Positions 35,185-44,075 of a DNA stretch of 64,000 bases are shown here, piece by piece. Source of the DNA: JAJYUU01 sp963822955 (lineage in GTDB: Bacteria; Actinomycetota; Actinomycetes; Streptosporangiales; Streptosporangiaceae); contig CAWGJS010000001.1 of NCBI GenBank assembly GCA_963822955.1, positions 558,001 through 622,000 of the forward strand. The letters are read 5' to 3'. The position numbers were made by a program, and so were the translations under genes. The notes beneath the pieces are model-generated. The model was not told where the DNA came from. It did not search any database and saw only the letters and a program-made list of their open reading frames with translations. The first letter of the stretch is position 1. Every line of letters starts with the position of its first letter.

Positions 35185-36072
35185 GTGGACTGGAGCCTGC
35201 TCGGATGCGGCCAGTACGGCCACGTCACCTTTGCTCCCGATGAGCCTGATCTCCGTGCCGAGCTCCAGGCGCAGCTGGCGGACGGGGATGCCTGGCGCTG
35301 CCTGCGCTGCGGCGCCTTCGTGCCGGGTAAGCCGCAGCTGTTCGGGCCGGCCGCCACCGCCCCGGAGGTGGAGCGGGGCAGCCAGATCCGCAGCAAGCTG
35401 ATCCTGCGGCTGTTCGCCATCGAGCGGTTCCTCCGGGCGCTGGTGATCCTGGCGATCTCCTACGGGCTGTTCCGGTACCGTGCCTCGCGCATCTCGGTGG
35501 AGGCGGCCTTCGATCGCGACCTGCCGATCGTCCGTGATCTCTTCCGGCAGCTGGGCTTCAACATCGAGCATTCCAAGCTGTTCGGCCTGCTCCAGCATGC
35601 TCTGACGCTCAGCAGCAGCACGCTCACGCTGCTCGCCTTCGGGGCACTGGGCTATGCGGTCATCGAGCTGATTGAGGGCACCGGGCTCTGGCTGGCCCGG
35701 CGGTGGGGCGAGTATTTCGCGATGGTCGCAACCTCGCTCGGGCTGCCTCTGGAGATCTACGACCTGACCAGGAAGGTCACGGTCACGGCCCTGGTGCTGT
35801 TCGCGATCAACCTGGCGCTGGTGCTGTACCTGGTGATCACCAAGCGCCTCTTCGGCGTCCGCGGCGGCAAGCGCGCCTATGACGCCCGGCTGCGCAGTGA
35901 GTCGGTACTGGAAGCGGCCGAGCGGGCGGTAGCGGCGCGGGCCGACGTCCCGCCAGCCGAGACGACTGCGGCCGCAGATCCCCCGTCGGCACCCGATCCC
36001 TCATTGGCTTCCGATCCCCAGCCGGCCCCAGATCCTCAGCCAGCCCGAGGGTCCGCCACCCGGGATTCCTAG
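35185..36072 (+). CDS. DUF2127 membrane protein
   Basis: 295 aa from GTG 35185. A short Cys pair (WRCLRCGAFVPG) precedes about four membrane helices: ERFLRALVILAISYGLF, LSSSTLTLLAFGALGYAVIELIEGTGLWLARRWGEYFAMVATSLGLPLEIYDL, and VTALVLFAINLALVLYLVITKRLFG. This is the DUF2127 pattern. The C-terminal 60 residues are Asp/Pro/Ala-rich and repetitive (DPQPAPDPQP). Function unknown. Confidence 0.8.
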   Translation: MDWSLLGCGQYGHVTFAPDEPDLRAELQAQLADGDAWRCLRCGAFVPGKPQLFGPAATAPEVERGSQIRSKLILRLFAIERFLRALVILAISYGLFRYRASRISVEAAFDRDLPIVRDLFRQLGFNIEHSKLFGLLQHALTLSSSTLTLLAFGALGYAVIELIEGTGLWLARRWGEYFAMVATSLGLPLEIYDLTRKVTVTALVLFAINLALVLYLVITKRLFGVRGGKRAYDARLRSESVLEAAERAVAARADVPPAETTAAADPPSAPDPSLASDPQPAPDPQPARGSATRDS

Positions 36073-36082
36073 CGTCCGCCCG

Positions 36083-37078
36083 CTAGCCGGAGATGAGCTC
36101 GGCCGCGGCAGCATACGGGTCCAGCTCACCGGCCGCGACGCGCTCGGCCAGGTCCGCCAGCCGTGACTCTCCGGGCAGGCCGCCCATCCGCTGCCGTAGC
36201 TCAGCCAGCGCGATGGCCGAGATTTCGTCGCGCGCACGGGCCCGGCGGCGCTCGCCTAGCTGTCCGGTATCGGCAAGCCAGCTGCCGTGCTTGCTGATCG
36301 CCGCGACAAGCTCGCTGATCCCGTCGCCGCTCGGGGCCGTCGTCGGAATGATGGGCGGCTTCCAGTCGCCAGGGCCGTAGCTCGCCATTGCCAGCATGGT
36401 TCGCAGGTCCCTGAACACTTCCTGGGTACCGGGCCGGTCGCTCTTGTTCACGACGAAGATGTCGGCGATCTCAAGGATGCCGGCTTTGGCGGCCTGAATA
36501 GAGTCACCTAGTCCCGGCGCCACGACGACAAGCGAGGTATCGGCGAGCGACGCGATCTCGACCTCGGCCTGACCGACCCCGACCGTCTCGATCAGGATCA
36601 TGTCGAAGCCGGCTGCATCGAGGATCCGCAGAGCCTGCGGGGTAGCCCAGGACAGCCCGCCAAGATGCCCGCGGCTGGCCATGGACCGGATGAACACCTG
36701 ATCATCGATCGCGTGGTCCTGCATCCGGATACGGTCGCCGAGCAGTGCGCCGCCGCTGAAAGGGGACGACGGATCTACGGCCAGCACGCCAACCCGGAGG
36801 CCCTCGGCCCGGTAACAGCGGACCAGAGCCCCGGTCACCGTCGACTTGCCCACCCCCGGCGAGCCAGTCAGCCCGACAACGTGCGCCTGACCAGTCATCG
36901 GTGCGATGAGCTTCATAACCGACGGAAGAGCAGCCGACTCGTCCTCGACCAGCGAGACCAGCCGGGCTAGCGCGCGCGGGTCGCCGGTCCTGGCAGCGCT
37001 GATCAGGGCCTCCGGGTCGCTGCCCGCTCGCAGGGCTCTGCCGGCTTGCCGCCCCCCAGCCGGCCGCAGCTCAGCCAC
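36083..37078 (-). CDS. meaB: MeaB, GTPase chaperone of methylmalonyl-CoA mutase
   Basis: 331 aa from GTG 37078. Walker A GSPGVGKST at residues 72-80, VDPSSPFSGGALLGDRIRM, IETVGVGQAEVE (switch/G3) and NKSD (G4) are all intact. MeaB loads adenosylcobalamin and protects the mutase from inactivation. It lies 39 bp downstream of the thiolase gene on the same strand, near methylmalonyl-CoA epimerase, as in Streptomyces. Confidence 0.95.
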   Translation of the reverse strand: MAELRPAGGRQAGRALRAGSDPEALISAARTGDPRALARLVSLVEDESAALPSVMKLIAPMTGQAHVVGLTGSPGVGKSTVTGALVRCYRAEGLRVGVLAVDPSSPFSGGALLGDRIRMQDHAIDDQVFIRSMASRGHLGGLSWATPQALRILDAAGFDMILIETVGVGQAEVEIASLADTSLVVVAPGLGDSIQAAKAGILEIADIFVVNKSDRPGTQEVFRDLRTMLAMASYGPGDWKPPIIPTTAPSGDGISELVAAISKHGSWLADTGQLGERRRARARDEISAIALAELRQRMGGLPGESRLADLAERVAAGELDPYAAAAELISG

Positions 37079-37117
37079 CGGTTTGCTCGTACACGGCGGG
37101 CTTCGCCACTGAGCGGC

Positions 37118-38314
37118 TCAGGCCTGTCCTGTGCCGCGAACCAGGAAGAGCAGGGCGTCACCCTGGCCGCCGCCCCCGCACAGGGCAGCCGCGCCCAGCC
37201 CGCCGCCACGCCGGCGCAGCTCAGTGATGAGATGCAGCGCAATCCGTGCGCCTGAGGCACCAAGCGGATGGCCGATGGCGATGGCGCCGCCGTTAACGTT
37301 GACCACGTCCGCACTGACCTCCAGGTCACGCATCGACTGGATCGCCACAGCCGCGAACGCCTCGTTGATCTCGATCAGGTCCAGGTCCGCCACGGTCAGG
37401 CCGGCCTTCGCCAGCGCGCGCTTGATAGCGCCCGACGGCTGGGAGTGCAGCGAGTTGTCCGGGCCCGCGACGACGCCGTGCGCGCCGATGTCGGCCAGCA
37501 CAGTGGCCCCGGCCGCCTCGGCCGCCTCGGCTGACATCACGACGACCGCGCAGGCGCCGTCGCTGATCTGGGACGCGGAGCCGGCCGTGATCGTGCCGTC
37601 AGCCGCAAACGCTGGCTTGAGTCCCGCCAGCGAATCGACCGTGGTGTCCGCCCTGACGCCCTCATCGGTGTCGACAACGACCGGCTCCCCGCGGCGCTGC
37701 GGGATGACCACCGGCACGATCTCCTCAGCCAGCACGCCGTCCTTGATCGCCTTAGCCGCGAGCTGGTGCGATCGGGCGGCGAACTCGTCCTGCTCCTGCC
37801 GGGAGATGCCGAGCCCACCATTATGGCGCTCCGTGGACTCCCCCATCGACATCTGGTCGAAAGCGTCAGTCAGGCCGTCGAGGGCCATGGAATCCACCAG
37901 CACGCTGTCGCCGTACTTGAAGCCGCGCCGCGAACCGGGCAGCAGATGCGGCGCCTGCGACATGGACTCCATCCCGCCGGCCACGATGACGTCGAACTCG
38001 CCCGCCCTGATGAGCTGGGCGGCGAGCGCGATGGCATCGAGGCCGGACAGGCAGACCTTATTGATGGAGAGCGCCGGCACGGTCATCGGGATGCCGGCCG
38101 CCACCGCCGCCTGACGGGCCGGGATCTGACCCTCGCCGGCCTGCAGGACCTGGCCCATGATCACGTAGTCGACGCGATCTGCTGGCACGCCCGCGCGCTC
38201 GAGCGCGGCCTTGATTGCCAGCCCGCCGAGCTGGGCTCCGGTGAACCCGCTCAGGGAGCCGAGCAGGCGGCCAATCGGGGTTCTGGCCCCGCCAACTATG
38301 ACTGCTTCGCGCAT
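37118..38314 (-). CDS. Acetyl-CoA C-acetyltransferase (thiolase)
   Basis: 398 aa from ATG 38314. Catalytic Cys88 in NKVCLSG, GHPLGASG with the catalytic His, and CGGGGQGDA with the second Cys near the C-terminus. The tetramerisation loop and NEAFA segment are present. It interconverts acetoacetyl-CoA and two acetyl-CoA and belongs to the biosynthetic/degradative thiolase II class. Divergent from the epimerase gene with only 49 bp between. Confidence 0.93.
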   Translation of the reverse strand: MREAVIVGGARTPIGRLLGSLSGFTGAQLGGLAIKAALERAGVPADRVDYVIMGQVLQAGEGQIPARQAAVAAGIPMTVPALSINKVCLSGLDAIALAAQLIRAGEFDVIVAGGMESMSQAPHLLPGSRRGFKYGDSVLVDSMALDGLTDAFDQMSMGESTERHNGGLGISRQEQDEFAARSHQLAAKAIKDGVLAEEIVPVVIPQRRGEPVVVDTDEGVRADTTVDSLAGLKPAFAADGTITAGSASQISDGACAVVVMSAEAAEAAGATVLADIGAHGVVAGPDNSLHSQPSGAIKRALAKAGLTVADLDLIEINEAFAAVAIQSMRDLEVSADVVNVNGGAIAIGHPLGASGARIALHLITELRRRGGGLGAAALCGGGGQGDALLFLVRGTGQA

Positions 38315-38363
38315 AGCTGAAACGATACCTGTCACCGAACTAGTGCCTGGAGGTGCAGAAGCC

Positions 38364-38786
38364 GTGCTGAGCCGAATCGATCACGTCGGTATCGCCTGCC
38401 GTGACCTGGACGCGAAGATCGCGTTCTACGAGTCGACCTTCGGCCTGACGGTCGCCAGCATTGAGGTCAGCGAGGCTCAGGGCGTACGGGAAGCGATGCT
38501 GGCTGTCGGCACGGGTGCGCCGGGAGCCTCCTACGTTCAGCTGCTCGAGCCGCTGGGGCCAGATACGCCCGTCGGCAGGTTCCTCGAGCGCCGTGGCGAG
38601 GGCGTGCACCATGTGGGCTACGGAGTGGCGGATATCACAGCCGCCCTTGCCGCGATCGGCGCTACCGGCGTGCGGCTGATCGACGAACGGCCGCGGCACG
38701 GATCGATGGGCGCCTCGATCGCCTTCCTGCATCCGGCGGATGTCGGCGGCGTGCTCACCGAGCTGGTCCAGCCGGCGGGGGGCTGA
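38364..38786 (+). CDS. mce: Methylmalonyl-CoA epimerase
   Basis: 140 aa from GTG 38364, with GGAGG 10 bp upstream. Two VOC repeats: RIDHVGIACRDLDAKIAFYE with the first metal His, and GEGVHHVGYGVADI with the second. It interconverts (S)- and (R)-methylmalonyl-CoA to feed the mutase. The synteny with meaB, thiolase and Scy-like genes matches Streptomyces. Confidence 0.93.
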   Translation: MLSRIDHVGIACRDLDAKIAFYESTFGLTVASIEVSEAQGVREAMLAVGTGAPGASYVQLLEPLGPDTPVGRFLERRGEGVHHVGYGVADITAALAAIGATGVRLIDERPRHGSMGASIAFLHPADVGGVLTELVQPAGG

Positions 38787-39101
38787 GGCCGGTCGCCGGA
38801 GCCCGATCGGCCAGGTGCCGTTACTGGACAGTACGGTCAGTACCCGTACATTGCGCGACGGCAAAGTGTCCCTACCTGTGTCACATATCAACAAAAAAAG
38901 GTATCTCAAGCACGAGCGGCTGCGAACATACCGCCAACCCTCCAGTAGGGGAGTACGCTGCGAGCACCGGACGACCGCAGGACTCGCCCCGGCCGGGCAA
39001 AAACTCAGGCGCACCCCCGCGGCGCTGACCACCCCGGCAATCGGAATCGGCACGCGATCGCTTCGGTGTGCCAACCTCCCGTCGACACAGGATTAGGCGA
39101 C
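38787..39101. other. Intergenic region upstream of the coiled-coil gene
   Basis: 315 bp, locally AT-richer (an A-tract near 38890). A short inverted repeat (CTCC-AGTA-GGGGAG) lies near 38941-38951. I find no sigma-70-like promoter with confidence and no gene. Confidence 0.45.
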
Positions 39102-40466
39102 ATGCAGCCCGACATCGATGCTCAGCTCAGCAACTTCTTTGAGGATGCCCCGCTACCCGACTTTGCCCGGGTCATGCGCGGATACGATCCGCACCAGGTC
39201 AGCGAGTACTTGAAGCACAAGGAATCTGAGATACGCAAGCATCAGGACAACGCTCAGGCCCTCCAGCGGGAGTTGGCTGACGCGCACCGCCAGATGCAAG
39301 AGATAGAGCAGCCCACCCTCTCTGGCCTCGGCTCACGGATCGAGCAGCTCTTCCGGCTGGCGGAGGAGCAGGCCGCCGAGCACATCGCCGAAGCCCGGTC
39401 GGCGGCCCACGATCTGTCCGCGGCAGCGAAGGTGGAGGCTGCCGAGGCCCGGGCCTCGGCCGAGAACGAGGCTGCGGAGCTTCGCGCCGTTGCCAAGCGC
39501 GAGACCGACGACCAGCGGTCGTCGGCCGAGCGTGAGGCCGATGCCATCAGGACGAAGGCGGGCCGCGAGGCCGACGAGCTGAAGTCGACCACCGAGCGCG
39601 AGGTGGCAAAGCTGAGGGCCACGGCCGACCACGAGGTCGCGGAAAAGCGCGCGGGGAACGAGCGCGAGGTCGCGAAGATGCGCACCACCGCCGAGCGCGA
39701 GGTCGCGCAGATGCGGGCGTCGTCCAAGCGGGACCGGGACGAGATCCTCACCACGGCCAAGCGTCAGGCCGACGAGATGCGCAGCCAGGCGCAGCGGGCG
39801 TTCGAGGACAGCGAGGCGGCGCGAGCGCAGGCCGAGTCCGAGTTCGAGATGCACCTGGCTGCACGTCGCGAGGAGGCCGAGCGGCAGGAGACCGAGCGGC
39901 TGTCCAAGGCTCAGGAAGCCACCCAGAAGATGGTGTCCGAGGCCGAGCAGCGGGCCGCTGTCGCCGAGGAGCGAGCCAGCAAGGCCAGCATGCAGGCCGA
40001 GCAGACCCGGCGCGAGGCGGACCAGCACTCGCAGCAGCTCGTCGGCAACGCCAAGAAGAACGCCGACGCTATCGTGGCCCAGGCCAAGGGCCAGGCCGAC
40101 CAGCTGCTGGCGGACGCCAAGTCCGAGACCGAGCGCATCCGCAGCCATGCACAGCGCCAGGTCGACGAGCTCAACAAGCAGAAGGAAAGCGTCGGCGCTC
40201 ACCTGGCCCAGATCAGCCAGCTACTCGGCGGGTCTATGCCGGGCCTGGCCGACGTGCTTAAGCCCGCCGCACCGCAGCCAGCAGTTGCGCCTCCGGCCGC
40301 CAGGGCTGTCACGGCCGCGCCGCCAGCCGAGCCGGGGCCCGCACCCGCGACAGTGGCGGCCCCGGCTCCGGCAGCCGCCCGCCATTCGGCACCCGCCGAC
40401 GGCGCCGCGAAGGCGACGGCGAACGGCAAGCAGGCCGAGGGTGACGACGAGTGGTGGACCGAGTAG
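39102..40466 (+). CDS. Scy/FilP/DivIVA-like coiled-coil protein with 11-residue repeats
   Basis: 454 aa from ATG 39102. The N-terminal 50 residues (FARVMRGYDPHQVSEYLKHKE) resemble the DivIVA/Wag31 membrane-curvature domain. Residues 120-240 are eleven tandem hendecads such as TEREVAKLRAT and AEREVAQMRAS, then more coiled coil to about 370, and an Ala/Pro-rich tail ending DDEWWTE. In Streptomyces the corresponding locus beside mce encodes Scy and FilP, which organise the hyphal tip. A polar-growth scaffold role is inferred from architecture and synteny. Confidence 0.84.
   Translation: MQPDIDAQLSNFFEDAPLPDFARVMRGYDPHQVSEYLKHKESEIRKHQDNAQALQRELADAHRQMQEIEQPTLSGLGSRIEQLFRLAEEQAAEHIAEARSAAHDLSAAAKVEAAEARASAENEAAELRAVAKRETDDQRSSAEREADAIRTKAGREADELKSTTEREVAKLRATADHEVAEKRAGNEREVAKMRTTAEREVAQMRASSKRDRDEILTTAKRQADEMRSQAQRAFEDSEAARAQAESEFEMHLAARREEAERQETERLSKAQEATQKMVSEAEQRAAVAEERASKASMQAEQTRREADQHSQQLVGNAKKNADAIVAQAKGQADQLLADAKSETERIRSHAQRQVDELNKQKESVGAHLAQISQLLGGSMPGLADVLKPAAPQPAVAPPAARAVTAAPPAEPGPAPATVAAPAPAAARHSAPADGAAKATANGKQAEGDDEWWTE
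39459..39821 (+). repeat. Eleven 33-bp (11-codon) repeats coding for hendecads
   Basis: Protein residues 120-240 of the coiled-coil gene repeat with an 11-residue period (consensus A-E-R-E-V/A-A-K/D-x-R-x-x). Codon similarity, e.g. GAGCGCGAGGTCGC, suggests growth by unequal crossing-over. Confidence 0.8.
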
Positions 40467-40484
40467 CGACCTGCTGAGACGAGA

Positions 40485-40523
40485 CTGATGGGCCCCAGCC
40501 GCCAGGCGGCTGGGGCCCATCAG
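40485..40523. terminator. Bidirectional terminator with perfect 19-bp stem
   Basis: Arms 40485-40503 and 40505-40523 are exact reverse complements (CTGATGGGCCCCAGCCGCC). It lies between the convergent coiled-coil gene and SDR gene and could end both transcripts. Confidence 0.8.
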
Positions 40524-40530
40524 TGCGTTG

Positions 40531-41295
40531 TCAGGGGGCGATCGTCTGGCCGCCATCGACGATCAGGGTCTGACCGGTCATGAACGAGGAGGCATCGCTC
40601 GCGAGAAACACGGCCGGACCGGCCATCTCGTCGGCCGACGCCCACCGCTTCATCGCCGACGATGCCACGGTCGCTGGCCCGATGACCGGGTCCTCCCACA
40701 GCGCCCGGTTCAGCGCGGTCGCCGTCCAGCCCGGGCAGAGCGCGTTGACCCGGACGTTGGCCTCACCCCATTCGGCAGCCAGCGACTTGGTCAGCGAGAT
40801 CAGTCCAGCCTTCGAGGCCCCGTACGGGCTCATCATGGGCGCGGCCGCGACGCCCGCCACCGAGGCGACATTGATCACCGAGCCGCGGCTGCGCTCGAGC
40901 AGGTGCGGAGCGAAGGCGTGGCACACATAGACGGCAGAGCTCAGGTTGAGCTGGAGCAGCTTGTCCCAGCCGGACAGCCGCAAGTCGCGGAACGGCACCA
41001 TGAAGTTCGAGCCGCCAGCGTTGTTCACCACCACGTCCACCGTGCCAAGGTGGTCGAGCGCCGTGGCGGCCGCCTCTGCGACGGCATCGTAGCTGGTCAC
41101 GTCCGCTGGGATCACGATTGCCTTGCGGCCGACCGCGGCAACTGCCTCGGCGGTCTCGGCCAGCCCGTCCGCGCTGCGCGCGACAAGCGCGACGTCAGCG
41201 CCGGCCTCGGCAAGGGCGACGGCGATGACACGGCCGATGCCGCGTGACGCGCCGGTGACGAACGCGTTCCGGCCAGTCAGGTCGAACAGGCTCAC
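40531..41295 (-). CDS. Short-chain dehydrogenase/reductase
   Basis: 254 aa from GTG 41295, chosen because GAAGGA lies 6 bp upstream. Classical SDR: TGASRGIG at residues 14-21, NNAGG, and YGASK active site, ending with SFMTGQTLIVDGGQT. It oxidises or reduces an alcohol/ketone with NAD(P). It immediately follows the alpha/beta hydrolase gene (3 bp gap), so the two are coupled. Confidence 0.9.
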   Translation of the reverse strand: MSLFDLTGRNAFVTGASRGIGRVIAVALAEAGADVALVARSADGLAETAEAVAAVGRKAIVIPADVTSYDAVAEAAATALDHLGTVDVVVNNAGGSNFMVPFRDLRLSGWDKLLQLNLSSAVYVCHAFAPHLLERSRGSVINVASVAGVAAAPMMSPYGASKAGLISLTKSLAAEWGEANVRVNALCPGWTATALNRALWEDPVIGPATVASSAMKRWASADEMAGPAVFLASDASSFMTGQTLIVDGGQTIAP

Positions 41296-41297
41296 AG

Positions 41298-42011
41298 TTA
41301 GTCCTTCCACTCAGTCGGCAACGGCCATGCCGCCGGATTGACCCGGCGCACGATCTCGTTCAGCACTATCCGCACGTAGCGCTCCCCCACCCACAGGTGC
41401 TTCGCGCCTGGCACGCCGATCACTTCGGCCTGGGGCACGCGGCTGAAGCGCCGGTGCGCTTCGGGAGGCTGCAGGTAATCATCGTGCTCTGGCACTAGCA
41501 CAAGCAACGGCTTGCCTGCCTTCGCCCAGGAATCGAGCGCAGCATCCCCGGCCCGGCGCAGCGGCGGAGAGAGCAGGATCGCGCCCTGGATGTCGGGGTC
41601 ATTCCCCCATTGCAGCGCGAGCTCGGAGCCGAACGACCAGCCGAGCAGCCAGAGCCGCTGCAGATCGCGGTCTGCGCAGTAGCCGATCGCGGCGGCAACG
41701 TCGTGCCGCTCGGTCTCGCCTGCCCCGAAATCGCCCTCGCTCCGGCCACGATCCGAAACTGTGCCGCGGGTGTTGAACCGTAGCACTGCCAGGTCAGCCA
41801 GCGCCGGAAGCCGGTAGGAGGCCTTGCGCAGTACGTGGCTATCCATCATGCCGCCGTGCGTTGGCAGCGGGTGCAGGCAGATCAGGGTCGCGACCGCGGG
41901 ACGGTCCGGCGGCTCAGCGAGCTCACCGAGGAGCGTCAGCCCATCCGAGGTCAGCAACGTGATGTCCGTGCGCCTCGCGGGCAGGATCGTGCTCGCGCTG
42001 ATCTCGGTCAT
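41298..42011 (-). CDS. Alpha/beta hydrolase
   Basis: 237 aa. Nucleophile elbow GWSFGSEL, acid region LVPEHDDYLQ and His in GAKHLWVGE. LCLHPLPTHGGMMDSHV near the N-terminus forms the oxyanion hole in the way of the YfhR/DUF-type dienelactone-like hydrolases. It is upstream of and coupled to the SDR gene. Confidence 0.83.
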   Translation of the reverse strand: MTEISASTILPARRTDITLLTSDGLTLLGELAEPPDRPAVATLICLHPLPTHGGMMDSHVLRKASYRLPALADLAVLRFNTRGTVSDRGRSEGDFGAGETERHDVAAAIGYCADRDLQRLWLLGWSFGSELALQWGNDPDIQGAILLSPPLRRAGDAALDSWAKAGKPLLVLVPEHDDYLQPPEAHRRFSRVPQAEVIGVPGAKHLWVGERYVRIVLNEIVRRVNPAAWPLPTEWKD

Positions 42012-42018
42012 CGAGTCC

Positions 42019-42378
42019 TCACTTATGCGTCTGAGGGCCGGGTCCCGGCCGCCGCGGACGGCGCTGCCAGCAGGCGTTGTGCCAGTGCCGGCGTTCTTCC
42101 GGCCCTGGCGTGTGCGCGGACCAGACCACCAGGTGCGCTGTCCCCGGCTTCAGCTCCTGATCACAGCCGGGACACCGGTACGTCTTGCTCGCTGCCGCAC
42201 CGGGTACCTGCCGGACCACCCAGTCACCGTCCGGCCACTCCTGACGTTGCGGCGGCCCGAGCCGCACCGATGAATCGTCCGGCGCCTGCGCAGCCGGGCT
42301 CGGACGGCGGGCTCGGCGGGGCTTGCTCGGCGCATCCGCCGGCCGCCGCTGCGCCTTGCGCGGGCTCACGAATTCCAC
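42019..42378 (-). CDS. Small basic protein with zinc-ribbon-like Cys pair
   Basis: 119 aa. The first 45 residues are Arg/Pro-rich and disordered; the rest contains YRCPGCDQELKPGTAHLVVW and RRHWHNACWQRR, a likely Cys/His metal site recalling HNH or LIM-like scaffolds. Similar proteins are often left unnamed in actinomycetes. It starts 2 bp after the 3-hydroxyacyl-CoA dehydrogenase stop. Confidence 0.68.
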   Translation of the reverse strand: MEFVSPRKAQRRPADAPSKPRRARRPSPAAQAPDDSSVRLGPPQRQEWPDGDWVVRQVPGAAASKTYRCPGCDQELKPGTAHLVVWSAHTPGPEERRHWHNACWQRRPRRPGPGPQTHK

Positions 42379-42380
42379 CT

Positions 42381-43880
42381 TTAGCTGTCAGCCGCACGGA
42401 AGGCAATCCCGGTCGCAGCATGCTCGGCCAGCAGCGGCGGTGGCGCAAACGACGGGTCACCGTAAGCTGCGTGCATGGACTCCAGGCCGGCCAGCACGGA
42501 AGCCGCGCCTGCCGAATCAATCAGCTGGAACGGCCCCTGCGGGTAGCCGCAGCCAAGCGTCATCGCTGTGTCGATGTCGGTGGCGCTGGCGTAGTTGTCC
42601 TGCAGCATCCGGACGGCATCAGCCAGGTGCGGGTAGAGCAGCGCGCCGACGAGGAAGCCCGGGCGGTCTGGAGCGGACACGGCGGCATGACCGAGCCGCG
42701 CAGTCAGCGAGATCGCGCTGGTGACAGCCTGCTCAGAACTCAGGCTGGTCTGCACGACCTCGGCCAGGCCGCCAGCCATGTGCAGTCCGACCGCCTGATC
42801 CGGCCGGCCTGTTGCGAGCGCCGCGGCCAGGACGGGCCGTCGAGCTGCTGCCGCGATCACGATCAGATCAGAAGGATGCGCCGCGTTCCGCGTTACGTTG
42901 ATGCCTGCCGTGGCGAGCGCAGTAGCCAGATCGGCCTCCGCATCGTCGCCTGACCCGATGAGCGTGACGGTGTCGGGGGCTGCCGAGGCGGCTATGTTCC
43001 CGTTCGAGTGTGCATTGTCCGTACCCGAACCTAGGTAGTCGTAAATGCCGCTGCCCGACTTACGGCCGGTGCGGCAGGCGTCGGCGAGGCGGCGGAGCAG
43101 CGGAGCAGCGGTATACCTCGGCGTGCCGAACTCGCCGTGCAGTACCTCCATGATGGAGAGGGCTGTATCCAGCCCGATCAGGTCGAGTAGCGCGAGCGGG
43201 CCCATCGGCAGCCCGATGCCAGCCGTGGCCGCCAGGTCGATGTCCTCGCGGCTGGCGTAACCGGTCTCCAGGTGGCGCACCGCGTGGTTCAGGTAGGGCA
43301 GCAGCAGCGCGTTCGCCACGAATCCGGCCCGGTCGCTGACATGCACTGGCGACTTGCCCAGACGACGCGCCAGGCCCGACACGGTGGCCGGCACGCCCTC
43401 CGCCGTGAGCACTGTGGACACGATTTCGACTAGGCGCATGACGGGCGCCGGGTTGAAGAAGTGCATGCCGATGACCCGGCCAGGGTAATGAGTAGCGGCG
43501 GCGATGTCGGTGACCGACAGCGAGGAGGTGTTGGTGGCGAGGATCGCCGCCGGGCTGCAGACCCTGTCCAGCTCGGCGAACACCTGCCGCTTGATTTCCC
43601 GTCGCTCCGGCACCACCTCGATGGCCAGATCGACTGCAGCGGCCTCCCTGAAAGCCTCGGCCGGCCGGACCCGGCTGCGAATCTCGGCCTGCTCGTGCGC
43701 GGTTAGCCTGCCCCGGCTGACCGCCCTGGACAGGCTGGCGTCCAGGATGCCCACGCCCCGCTTCAGCGCTTCGCCGTCAGACTCCAGCGCGACGACGCCG
43801 ATGCCGGCTCGCGCGAACACTTCAGCGATCCCGGCGCCCATGGTGCCGAGGCCCACCACCGCGACTTCGCGAATCTCCAT
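42381..43880 (-). CDS. 3-hydroxyacyl-CoA dehydrogenase with duplicated C-terminal domain
   Basis: 499 aa from ATG 43880 (MEIREVAVVGLGTMGAGI). Residues 1-185 are the NAD domain, with HFFNPAPVMRLVEIV; 186-285 the first 3HCDH C-terminal domain (DRAGFVANALLLPYLN). Then comes a short degenerate Rossmann-like stretch (VTLIGSGDDAEADLA) and a second C-terminal domain (DRPGFLVGALLYPHLADAVRMLQDNYASATDIDTAMTLGCGYPQGPFQLID). The double C-terminal layout resembles single-chain 3-hydroxybutyryl-CoA dehydrogenases. The frame continues upstream across the divergent relic, but that part is not native. Confidence 0.88.
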   Translation of the reverse strand: MEIREVAVVGLGTMGAGIAEVFARAGIGVVALESDGEALKRGVGILDASLSRAVSRGRLTAHEQAEIRSRVRPAEAFREAAAVDLAIEVVPERREIKRQVFAELDRVCSPAAILATNTSSLSVTDIAAATHYPGRVIGMHFFNPAPVMRLVEIVSTVLTAEGVPATVSGLARRLGKSPVHVSDRAGFVANALLLPYLNHAVRHLETGYASREDIDLAATAGIGLPMGPLALLDLIGLDTALSIMEVLHGEFGTPRYTAAPLLRRLADACRTGRKSGSGIYDYLGSGTDNAHSNGNIAASAAPDTVTLIGSGDDAEADLATALATAGINVTRNAAHPSDLIVIAAAARRPVLAAALATGRPDQAVGLHMAGGLAEVVQTSLSSEQAVTSAISLTARLGHAAVSAPDRPGFLVGALLYPHLADAVRMLQDNYASATDIDTAMTLGCGYPQGPFQLIDSAGAASVLAGLESMHAAYGDPSFAPPPLLAEHAATGIAFRAADS

Positions 43881-44075
43881 GGCCGCGACATTACAGTCGC
43901 GGCCTTCGTCGCCGGGGACGCGCCCGCCAGTAGCAACGGAGCACGCGCGGCAGCAGGGTCCGCCAGTCTGCTGATCACTTGGCGCGACGGCCGATAGTGC
44001 GTCATCCTGGGGCAGCTTGCTGTACATCCTGCGTACACCTTGTAAGCACACGTCACCGTGGAGTGAGCCGTCAGC

